Positions 53,197 through 62,754 of a stretch of DNA of 64,000 nucleotides are shown piece by piece. The position numbers and the translations under genes are program-made. Position 1 is the first letter of the stretch. Every line of letters starts with the position of its first letter. The DNA lies in the NCBI GenBank assembly GCA_965248155.1, contig CBDFIO010000002.1:1178001-1242000 (forward strand). Reading direction: 5' to 3'. Source of the DNA: RFSX01 sp965248155. Its GTDB lineage: Bacteria; Bacteroidota; Bacteroidia; Chitinophagales; Saprospiraceae. Below the pieces are notes generated by a model. That model saw only the letters and a program-made list of their open reading frames with translations, had not been told where the DNA came from and did not search any database.

Positions 53197-54681
53197 ATGG
53201 CAAAATTGATATCTCCACATAAGATTACTATTGAAGAACTCTTTGTATATTTTAAAGAAGATTTCAAACTGGAATTATCTGATGATTCCAAACAATCAGT
53301 AGTCAATGCTCGGAAGTATTTGGATGATAAGATGACAGATCCAAATGCAATTATTTATGGTGTAAATACAGGCTTCGGCTCCTTGTGTGATGTTTCAATC
53401 AGTTCAGAACAAACTTCTGAATTACAGTATAACTTAATCGTCTCGCATGCCGCAGGTCAAGGCGGATATGTTCCAACAGAAATTGCTAGATTAATTTTAT
53501 TGCTTAAGATTAAAAATTTAGCCTTCGGGTATTCTGGAGTTAGTTTGACGCTGTTAGAGCGGCTTATGTTTTTTTATAATAATAAGATAACACCAGTTAT
53601 ATATCAGCTAGGTTCTTTAGGAGCCTCTGGCGATCTTGTTCCTTTGGCTCATATGAGTTTGCCGCTTTTAGGTCAGGGTGAAGTGTGGTATGAAGGTCAA
53701 AAGCAATCATCAAAAGATATACTTGAGCAATTCAATATAGAAAGCCTCCAATTACAATCTAAGGAAGGACTAGCATTAATAAATGGGACTCAGTTCTCAT
53801 TGGCTTATAGTGTTTACTCCTGTTATCATGCAAGTAATTTATTAAGGTGGGCAAACACCATAGCAGCACTATCGATTGAAGCTTTTGTTTGCTGTCTTGA
53901 TCCTTTTGATCCGGATATTCATCGAATCAGACAACACAAAGGACAGATTGAGACAGCAAAAAACATACTCGAGACCTTAGATGGGAGCGAAGTACTTAGT
54001 GCACATAAACATAGTATTCAAGACCCTTATTCATTTAGGTGTGTTCCTCAGGTTCATGGCGCCAGTGCTGATGCAATAAATTATGTGAAGTCTTCAGTAC
54101 AAAGTGAAATTAATGCCGTAACTGATAACCCGAATATTTTTGTAAAAGAGGATAAAATACTTTCCGGCGGAAACTTTCATGCCCAACCCCTTGCTCTTCC
54201 ACTTGATTTTTTAAGCATTGCAATCTCAGAGCTTGCCAGTATTTCTGAAAGACGAACCTATAAGTTGATTAACGGAGAAAGAGGACTACCAAACTATCTA
54301 ACGGAGAACTCGGGATTAAATTCAGGATTAATGATTGCTCAATATACGGCGGCATCAATTGTAAGCCAGAACAAGCAACTGTGTAGTCCTGCTTCAGTGG
54401 ATTCAATTGTCTCTTCTAAGGGGCAGGAAGATCATGTCAGCATGGCGGCCAATGCGGCTACAAAAACGTATAGGGTTATTCAGAATGTTTATAGCGTATT
54501 GGCTATAGAAATGATGTCTGCTGTTCAGGCATTGGAATTCAGAAGACCCAAGAAAAGTAGTCCAAAATTAGAGGCGATAATTAATGAATACAGGAAAAGG
54601 GTAGACAAATTAACTATTGATCGGGTCTTGCATAAGGATATCGACGTAACAGTAGAATTTTTAAAAACCTACGAGAATTAA
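53197..54681 (+). CDS. hutH: Histidine ammonia-lyase
   Basis: Protein of 494 aa from ATG 53197 (a TTG at 53182 would add five residues). It belongs to the MIO-dependent lyases: the A-S-G triad that cyclises into the cofactor is in QLGSLGASGDLVPLAHM, preceded by YGVNTGFGSL with the catalytic Tyr. NGTQFSLAYS and RCVPQVHGAS are further family blocks. It deaminates histidine to urocanate, the first step of histidine breakdown. The other hut genes are not adjacent. Tyrosine ammonia-lyase members share the fold; the VxHxLxxxG selectivity residues (SHAAGQGG, His in the loop) favour histidine but not conclusively. It ends 4 nt into the convergent MscS gene. Confidence 0.82.
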   Translation: MAKLISPHKITIEELFVYFKEDFKLELSDDSKQSVVNARKYLDDKMTDPNAIIYGVNTGFGSLCDVSISSEQTSELQYNLIVSHAAGQGGYVPTEIARLILLLKIKNLAFGYSGVSLTLLERLMFFYNNKITPVIYQLGSLGASGDLVPLAHMSLPLLGQGEVWYEGQKQSSKDILEQFNIESLQLQSKEGLALINGTQFSLAYSVYSCYHASNLLRWANTIAALSIEAFVCCLDPFDPDIHRIRQHKGQIETAKNILETLDGSEVLSAHKHSIQDPYSFRCVPQVHGASADAINYVKSSVQSEINAVTDNPNIFVKEDKILSGGNFHAQPLALPLDFLSIAISELASISERRTYKLINGERGLPNYLTENSGLNSGLMIAQYTAASIVSQNKQLCSPASVDSIVSSKGQEDHVSMAANAATKTYRVIQNVYSVLAIEMMSAVQALEFRRPKKSSPKLEAIINEYRKRVDKLTIDRVLHKDIDVTVEFLKTYEN

Positions 54682-56021
54682 TCTTTTCTAATATTGATAT
54701 CCCGTTGAGGGAAAGGAATATTGATGTTTTTTGCTCTGAACCTACTGTCAATATCAATTCTTAAATCACTTTTAATATCTTCAATAACCATATAGTTGCG
54801 AGAAAAGAAGAAGACTCTGAAATCCAACGAAGATTCTCCGAATTCTATAAGTCTAACAATTGGAGCCGGATATTCAAGTGCATAAGGATTTTCTTTTACA
54901 GCGTCTAGTAGCAGTTCTTTTACAAGTGCGGTGTCTGAACCATAAGCTACTCCTATATTGATTTCAAAGCGAACTTTATCACTGAAATGCGTCCAATTCA
55001 GAACTGTATTATTTACTAACAAGTGATTAGGGACGATTAGACTGACATTATCTCTTGTTTCAACCATAGAGGACCGCAATCCAATTTTCCTTATTGTTCC
55101 TACAGTACCTTCAAACTCTAAAACATCACCTACAGAAACTGATCGTTCGAATAAAAGGACAATTCCCGAAATAAAATCATTAAAAGTTTGCTGGAGACCC
55201 AGTCCTACACCGACCAGTAATGCTGCGGCACCTCCTAATAGGAGAGTCATGTTAATTCCTAAAGCATCAAACGCCCATAGGATAGCAATAACATAAATAA
55301 TGTATTTGGCCAATTGGTTAATCGCATATTGCGATCCGGCATCCATACTTTTAGACCGGTATACATTATATAATACAATTTGGGTCATGACCCAAATAAT
55401 AAGTTGAGCGATAAGAATGATAAGTACAGCAATAATAATATTGGAAATATTAAAACTGACGATTTCATTATTAATCGTTCTGTCAAAGAGCTTAAAATCA
55501 AGATTAAAATTTTGAAGTATAAAGAGAATTACAACTACATAAAATATGGACTGAATGGTTCTTCTTACTTTCGATTCGTCATCTCTATTATAATATTTTG
55601 AGCTCTGAGCTTCGTCGCCCTTGGAGTAATAATTGTGAATGAATATGTTGGAGATAATCCAATCTAAAAGTCTTGCAAATTGAAAGAATAGAATAACTCT
55701 TAAAATCAAACCAAGATTTAAATCGAATTTTTCACTGGAATAAAAGCTGTAGTCCAGTTTTAGCGCCGCAAGTAACAAGACTAAGAACAGAAAAGCAAAC
55801 AAAGACAATAAGATGGATTTTAATCTTTTGTTGTCTTGTGGTTGAGTTTCTTCCGAGGGTCCGGCACTTGGAAAAAATCTTCTAATGATAACACGATAGA
55901 GATAAACTATACCAACAACTATAGCCAAGACTACCAATAATTGGCCCAAGGAAATATCCAGACCGCTTAAACTAAAAATTGTAGTTGAAAAAAATTCTTT
56001 CATCTCATCACTGATTTTCAA
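54678..56021 (-). CDS. MscS-type mechanosensitive ion channel
   Basis: Protein of 447 aa. Five or six hydrophobic segments are followed by the conserved pore helix and beta domain: MTLLLGGAAALLVGVGLGLQ, then QTFNDFISGIVLLFERSVSV with GDVLEFEGTVGTIRKIGLRS. The glycine-alanine-rich TM3 and the V-x-D-x-[IV]-x-[IV] element are typical of MscS. These channels release solutes on hypo-osmotic shock. The start is TTG 56021, overlapping the rsmG stop by 4 nt; an ATG at 56003 is an alternative. The C-terminal alpha/beta domain (DIKSDLRIDIDSRFRAKNIN) is complete. Confidence 0.87.
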   Translation of the reverse strand: MKISDEMKEFFSTTIFSLSGLDISLGQLLVVLAIVVGIVYLYRVIIRRFFPSAGPSEETQPQDNKRLKSILLSLFAFLFLVLLLAALKLDYSFYSSEKFDLNLGLILRVILFFQFARLLDWIISNIFIHNYYSKGDEAQSSKYYNRDDESKVRRTIQSIFYVVVILFILQNFNLDFKLFDRTINNEIVSFNISNIIIAVLIILIAQLIIWVMTQIVLYNVYRSKSMDAGSQYAINQLAKYIIYVIAILWAFDALGINMTLLLGGAAALLVGVGLGLQQTFNDFISGIVLLFERSVSVGDVLEFEGTVGTIRKIGLRSSMVETRDNVSLIVPNHLLVNNTVLNWTHFSDKVRFEINIGVAYGSDTALVKELLLDAVKENPYALEYPAPIVRLIEFGESSLDFRVFFFSRNYMVIEDIKSDLRIDIDSRFRAKNINIPFPQRDINIRKD

Positions 56022-56659
56022 ATTTGAATATAAACGAGATATTTCTCGTTAAAATAATCTTCTTCAAAGTAATTATTAATTGGGATTATTTCTGCATCAA
56101 AGTCACTACCAAATACACTAATTTCCTGATTCACATTTCCTCCCTTTAATGCGATCAACCCATTGGGAATGTTATTGATATGGTTTGAACTAACCAAATG
56201 TTGTGTTAAAGGAATTAATTTTTCAAATTGTGTAACTGCGCGAGCCAGGACAAAATCAAATTTCAACTTTAACTCCTCTGAACGAATCGATCTTGCAATA
56301 CAATTTTTTAGATCTAACGATTCAATGATAGATTGAACGACCTTTATCTTTTTGGCTTTTCCATCAATTAGATAAAATTGACATTCTGGAAAAATAATAG
56401 ATAATGGAATTCCCGGGAAACCCCCGCCGGTTCCTAAATCTACGATGTGGGTATTCGCTTTGAATTTAATGAACTTGGCAATACTCAGACTATGAAGTAC
56501 GTGGTGTAAATACAATGACTCAATGTCCTTTCTGGAAACAACATTTACTTTTTGATTCCAATCAGAATAGAGTTCGTACAATAATTCAAATTGATGAACC
56601 TGATTTTCAGTAAGAGCGCTAAAATATTTGAACACCGTATCATTTAAGTTCAGGACCAT
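56018..56659 (-). CDS. rsmG: 16S rRNA (guanine527-N7)-methyltransferase
   Basis: Protein of 213 aa, normal for RsmG. SAM-binding motif I is HIVDLGTGGGFPGIPLSIIF, followed by the acidic motif YLIDGKAKKIKVVQSI, and the substrate-loop block ARAVTQFEKLIPLTQHLV. The N-terminal helices (LLYELYSDWNQKVNVVSRKD) match the family. It methylates G527 in the 530 loop of 16S rRNA; loss gives low-level streptomycin resistance in other bacteria. It overlaps the MscS gene by 4 nt and the upstream GT2 gene by 10 nt, making one operon of three. Confidence 0.92.
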   Translation of the reverse strand: MVLNLNDTVFKYFSALTENQVHQFELLYELYSDWNQKVNVVSRKDIESLYLHHVLHSLSIAKFIKFKANTHIVDLGTGGGFPGIPLSIIFPECQFYLIDGKAKKIKVVQSIIESLDLKNCIARSIRSEELKLKFDFVLARAVTQFEKLIPLTQHLVSSNHINNIPNGLIALKGGNVNQEISVFGSDFDAEIIPINNYFEEDYFNEKYLVYIQI

Positions 56660-57762
56660 TTATTCTTTTTAGGAAATATTACTGCAAAGCTAAATATTAA
56701 ATAGAATAGCGCGAGTAAGATATCAAATAGAACAAAATAGTCCAAACCAAAGCTGGCCCTTAAAATTTTCATTAATGAACGAACTGTTGAAATAATAAAA
56801 AGCACTCTTAATAGATATAATAAAATGGCAAGTTTGAAATTGAATATTAGGAAAAACACCAAGAGGGCAACAAACAATATTTGACTTAGACTAAAGCAGC
56901 TTAAAACAAGTTTGTGCTTGAATTTGTATCGATGAGCAGTACTGTAATGTCTTGTTTTTTGGGTGAAATAAGCCATTAAAGTTTTAGGGCATTCTGTCAC
57001 CGTAAAAGCATTCGAGTCAAGACATACGGTCGTGTTATTTGCAGTGCTTATCTGATTAATGCTTAGATCGTCATCTCCGGAGGCAAGATCAGAATGTTTT
57101 AGTAAAACCGTATCTGCAAGTAATTTTTTATCAAGTAAGAGGTTGCGGCCAACACCCATATAAGGGAGGCCGATCAAGGTCAACCCTAAATATTGTAGGC
57201 CATTTATCCATGAATCAAATTGAATCCAAAGACTTAAAAAACTGCCGTTATAAGTATAAGGACTATAAACCAAAACGATCTTTTGATTTTCATTAGACCG
57301 GGCATCCATCATTAAGTCTATCCATTGATTGCTTAAAGGAATACAATCTGCATCCGTTAATAATACCCAATCTTCCTTCACCTGTTTTAGTCCTTCAGAT
57401 AAAGCATGTTTTTTACCCGGTCGATCAGTTTTCACGTGATAGTAAATCAGGTTTGAGCGGTTTTCCTGTAGTTCAGAAATGTATTCTTTAGTTCCATCAA
57501 CAGAAAAATCATCTGCTATTAAAACCGAGAAGTTCTGATTGTTTTGAATCAGGATTTTTGGGAGAGAAATTTTTAAGTTTTCAAGTTCATTTTTTGCACA
57601 TATAACGATTGTTACCTTCTCGGCTGTGAGAGCTTGGTGTTTTGGAGAAGGCACATGAAGAATTTTACGGAAAATGCCTGTCCAGAAGAAGATTTGTAGT
57701 GCAAAAACAATGAAAAATAAAACTGTAAGACTGGAGACCAAACGGACGTTAATTTCTTGCAA
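56650..57762 (-). CDS. GT2 family glycosyltransferase with membrane anchors
   Basis: Protein of 370 aa. One N-terminal membrane helix (SLTVLFFIVFALQIFFWTGI) is followed by a GT-A domain: VTIVICAKNELENLKISLPK, SVLIADDFSVDGTKEYI (D-x-D-like), GLKQVKEDWVLLTDADCIPL, and the catalytic LASGDDDLSINQI. Two or three C-terminal membrane helices complete the processive-GT2-like topology. The start is TTG 57762, as no ATG lies before the first helix. Product unknown; it could act in polysaccharide or lipid glycosylation. It is the first gene of an operon with rsmG and an MscS-type channel, overlapping rsmG by 10 nt. Confidence 0.83.
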   Translation of the reverse strand: MQEINVRLVSSLTVLFFIVFALQIFFWTGIFRKILHVPSPKHQALTAEKVTIVICAKNELENLKISLPKILIQNNQNFSVLIADDFSVDGTKEYISELQENRSNLIYYHVKTDRPGKKHALSEGLKQVKEDWVLLTDADCIPLSNQWIDLMMDARSNENQKIVLVYSPYTYNGSFLSLWIQFDSWINGLQYLGLTLIGLPYMGVGRNLLLDKKLLADTVLLKHSDLASGDDDLSINQISTANNTTVCLDSNAFTVTECPKTLMAYFTQKTRHYSTAHRYKFKHKLVLSCFSLSQILFVALLVFFLIFNFKLAILLYLLRVLFIISTVRSLMKILRASFGLDYFVLFDILLALFYLIFSFAVIFPKKNKWS

Positions 57763-57928
57763 TCTATGACAAATTCCGGTTTTTTTGGGTTAACTTTTAA
57801 AATGAGAATGAAAGGGGGAGTAATATAAATCATATTTCAACCTCAATATTTATAATCAACTTATAATAAATTCATTACATATAATAATATTATTTAATGT
57901 ATTTTTATAGCTTGTAGAAAAATACGAA

Positions 57929-60900
57929 ATGAGAAAACACTTTTGGATTTTGTTCTTTTCTGTTTTTTCGGTCTGTGCGTTTGGACAAATGGAAATAAAT
58001 GGCCAATTACTTTTTGGCAATGAGTGGATCGATTATAACAAAAACTACCTCAAAATATCTCTCGATAATGATGGAATATATAGCTTGACTTACCAAGACT
58101 TGCTAGACAACGGAATTCCAATCGATCAAATAAAGGGATCGGAATTGCAAATGTTCTATTTCGGCGAAGAGCTTCCCATTTACATCAGTTCTGAGGATAG
58201 CTGGACTCAATCAGATTACTTGTATTTTTTTGGTAAAAAGAACGATGGTGAGCTAGATAAACAATTGTTCAAAAATTGGGAAGACGAACAACTTAATCCA
58301 TCTTACAGTCTCTATACTGATGTTAGCAATTATTTTCTTACATGGGAAGCAGGATCTACAAATAATGCACGAGTTGAATCAATCAACAATGATCTTTCAG
58401 GAAACTTGCCTTCCCGGGAGGAATTTTATATCCATAGAGTAGAAAGAATATACAACTCTACAGTATGGACGCCTGTCGCTCCTGAAGAGCCAGATTCAGA
58501 ATATTCAAGTTTCATTGTTACAGAAGGATTTGGTGACAAGGTAGGACCAGTTCATAGTCTTGAGATTCCAGTAAGCGATATCTATATCAACACCTCAATA
58601 AAACCAAGATTAAAATTTAGGACTGGATCTAATAACCAGTTTAATCATATTATCAATATTTTATTTAATGGAGTATTGCTTGATGTTGATCCCTATTCGG
58701 GGAACATGATTAGAGAATACGATTATGAAGTAAAGTTAGCCGATCTTAGAACAGCGTCAGTTATTCAATTGGAAGGAAAGGGGATATCAGATAATATTAT
58801 CGTTTCTCAGGCTGCTATTGAATATCCAAGAATATTATTAGCAGACAATAATTCAGTTTTTAGGTTTAAAATAGACAGTGATAACGGAGATAGGTATTTT
58901 GAGATTCCTGAGTTCTCAGGAGGCAACAATAATTTTGTTTTTGATGTTAGAAACAACAGAATTGTAAACGTTGTTTATGAAAACAGCACAGCCAAATTTC
59001 TTTTACCTCCAAGCATAGATAATGCAGAATTGTATTTGATTAACGAAGATCAATCGATTCTTAGTCCTATCGAAATGGAGATAACGAGTTTTAGGAATAT
59101 TGATAATCTCAATCCGGAATATCTTATAATAACGAGCAATCTCTTTAACAATGATAATCCTCTTAATGGAATTAATCCCATACAAGCGTATGCAGATTAT
59201 CGAGCATCAATACCAGGAGGATCTTATTCTACAGAAATAATAGATGTTGAAGGTTTATATGATCATTTTGCTTATGGTATTTATAATCACAGCTATGCCA
59301 TTAAGAATCTGGCGATGTATGTAAAAGATAAATGGTCTGATTTTGAAATGACCTTCTTAATTGGAAAAGGATTATCATATATCAATAGAAATAGGTCAAC
59401 ACAGTTCACTTCTTTCGTTCCATCGTTTGGAAAACCGGGTTCAGATAATTTGTTATTTGCTGAAGGTGATTTTTCTTATCCATATATAGGCGTTGGAAGA
59501 TTAGCGGCGCATACACAAGAAGACGTGATGAATTATCTTGATAAAGCCAAATTGCATGATCAGATATTTGATATAAATAATAACACGATTGAAGAAAGAA
59601 AATGGCTAAAGAATATTCTTCACCTGAGTGGGGGAGATGTAAATATTCAAAACTCAATTTTCAATCACCTTCAAGATATGAAGGAGATTATTGAGAATAA
59701 TAAGTTTGCTGCTAATGTTACAACTTTCAAAAAGACATCAACAGATCCGGTGCAAACATCTCTTTCGCAATCAATAATTGACCTAATAGATGAAGGGACA
59801 TCGATAATCACTTTCTTTGGACACTCTTCGGCAGGCACATTTGATTTTAGTATTGAAGATCCATCAAAATATAACAACACTGGCAGATACCCTGTCGTGC
59901 AGTCATTGGGATGCCATTCAGGGGATATACATGAAACAATTTTCAGTTTAAGTGAAAAATTTATTCTGACAAAAGATAAAGGTGCAATCGCATTTGTTGC
60001 TTCTTCAGGTAATGCATTTATAGCTCCCTTAGGGAATTATGGCAAAGGAATGTATACAGAAGCAGGAGAAGATTTATATGGAGCGCCAATAGGAATTATT
60101 CTTAAGGAAGTTCTAAAGAATCAGTATAATGGATTAAATGTGAGGACGGTAACTTTTCACCAGCAGAACACGCTACACGGTGATCCTGCTGTTAGACTTT
60201 ACGAAGCTCCGGGCCCAGATTATGTCGTTGATTTTTCTACGATAAACACAATGGGAGAGGTTGGAACTTTTGATGAGCATATCGATCTTACATTTGATAT
60301 TTTAAATCTGGGATCAGGTTTAAAAGACAGTCTTAACAACTTTGTTGTACATGAGTATGGCGAGAATAAATCAGATACGATATATTTTGATTCTGATGCT
60401 CCTTTTAACAGAACGACCATTAATCTTAAATTACCTAATCCTGGAACTGAAGCATTAGGAAAGAACATAATCAACATTGTTTTGGATTATAAGAATAATG
60501 TTGTGGAACTTCCGGACCCATTAGGAGAAGACAACAATAACCTGAAAAGTGCTTACAACATAGAGGGATATTGTTTTTTCATTTTTGACAATAGTGCTTT
60601 CCCCATTTTTCCAAGAGACTTCGGGATAGTGTATGAACAAGGAGTTAGTTTGAATGCATCTTCAAATAATGCTTTTGGAGATAAGGAAATGTACCTTATG
60701 GAATTGGACACTACTGAATTATTTGATAGTCCATTTTTACTACAAACAGAAATCAATTCCTCTCCTTCATTAATCCAGTGGACACCTAATATCACATATG
60801 AACACAATACGGTATACTATTGGAGAATAAGTCCTAAAGAAAACAATGGTCAGGCGAAATGGAACAGCAGCTCGTTCATTTTCCTTGAAGATGGAAGTGA

Positions 60901-62745
60901 CGGATGGAATCAAAGTCATTTGTATCAGTGGCAAAAAGATGATTATAATAACTATATATATGATGATGCAAGCAGGAAATAAGAGTTAAGAACGGAAGCT
61001 TCCAACTCACAAGGCCAAGCATAAGTTATCAAAATGCAAAATCAGAATATATTGAATTTGATGAACACATCAATGCTGGAGTTTATATTAGTTCATTTGA
61101 TGGAGTTACGGGATTACCGATGACCAATGAGGTCCCTTCTTTATATGATAGTTATTTTTCAAGCCCATGGGCTGAGGACTGGATGAATTTTCCTTATAAC
61201 ACCTACAATAAGAATGAAAGAGTTAAGGCGATAAACTTTATACATAATTGTTATCTGGAATCTGAGGCAAGACCATATATATTGGTATTTAAAAAGAATG
61301 ATCCAAGCTTCACACCTATCGAAATTGTTGCCGAACAACCATCGGATAGAATAGAAGCTGAATTCAAGATTTTGGGAAGATGGTTTGAAGGAGAAGTCTA
61401 TTCCACAACTATTGGTCCGGCCTTAGCATGGGATAAATTGTTATGGGATGTCAAGAGATTTAATAATATAGAAGACTTATTTCGATTAGACTTAATTGGA
61501 ATTAAGAATAATGGTGATGAGGATTTACTGTTTGAAGATATTCCTGTTTTTGATTTTGACCTCTCAGTTGTTAAAGCGAATATTTATCCACTTTTAAAAT
61601 TGAATTTTTACGCCAAGGATGAAGTATCAAGAACATCTCCTCAAATGGATTACTGGCGTATAATGTTTACCGAAAAACCTGAAGCTGTTCTTAATGTAAA
61701 CGAACGTTTCGTCTTCAAATCAGATACGATATTTCTTGGCAATAACATCAACCTGGAAACGATGGCAACCAATATCACTAATACGGATATGGATAGCCTA
61801 TTAGTAAAATATACAATTATTGACGATAGCAATACGGAAATTAACCAGTTCGAGAGACTGGCACCTCTGTTGGCTAAGCAAAACCTGAATATAGATTTTG
61901 AATATCCTACGAATGACCTCTTGGGATTGCACGAATTTAGAGTGGAAATCAACCCAGAGATGGAACAGCCTGAGCAATATAGTTTCAATAATATCGGAAT
62001 CTTAAATTTTGAAGTTCAAGGGGATAGAATCAACCCATTGTTGGATGTAACCTTTGATGGTGTGAGAATAATGGATGGAGATATAATTTCCCCGGCACCA
62101 TTAATTTCAGTGGTATTAAAGGATGAGAATGAATTTCTACTCCTCAACGATATAACCGTATTCGACCTTGCTATACAAAAACTGCCTGACCCACAATCGA
62201 ACCCAATAGATCTCTTTCAGTCATCGATTGTATTTTACCCGGCAGATACAACATCTAACAATTTGGCTCGACTGGAATATTCAGCTGATTTTGAAACGGG
62301 TGACTATGTACTCTATGTTCAAGCAAGTGACGCATCGGGAAATATATCTGGTGATCAGACTTTGGAAATAAGATTTAAAGTAGTTGAAGATTCACAAATT
62401 TCAAATGTTTTAAATTATCCAAATCCTTTCTCAACGAGTACGGAATTTGTGTTCACACTTACCGGATATGAAATTCCAGAAGTATTCAATATTCAGATCA
62501 TGACGCTCTCCGGGAAAATTGTCAGAGAGATCACAAAAGAAGAATTAGGAAATTTAAGGATTGGTCTTAATAGAACGGATTACAAATGGGATGGTACTGA
62601 TGAATATGGAAATAGATTAGCCAATGGGGTTTATCTATACCGTGTCATGACATCTGATGGTGTCAGTTCTATTGACCATTTCAATAATGAAGATATAGAT
62701 TCATATTTCAAACATGGATTTGGTAAATTGGTGATTATGCGTTAA
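57929..62745 (+). pseudogene. C25 (gingipain/PorU-like) peptidase gene with a one-base frameshift
   Basis: The first frame (57929-60982) codes 1017 residues: a signal peptide (WILFFSVFSVCAFGQ), an N-terminal beta domain (EWIDYNKNYLKISLDNDGIY), then the C25 caspase-like domain with His632 in TFFGHSSAGTFDF and Cys662 in SLGCHSGDIHE. It stops right after DDASRK. The second frame continues at once as IRVKNGSFQLTRPSISYQNA from 60979 to 62745, ending in a type-A T9SS sorting domain (NYPNPFSTSTEFVFTLTGYE, YKWDGTDEYGNRLANGVYLY). One A missing from AGGAAATAAG (60974-60983) joins them into about 1,605 aa. PorU is the T9SS sortase; other surface C25 proteases share this layout. Confidence 0.82.
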
Positions 62746-62754
62746 TCATCAATA

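Noticed and set aside
60250..60960. Two separate C25 and adhesin genes at 57929 and 61120
   Set aside because: The second frame extends back to the exact stop of the first, with continuous protein-like sequence; a single frameshifted gene explains both.
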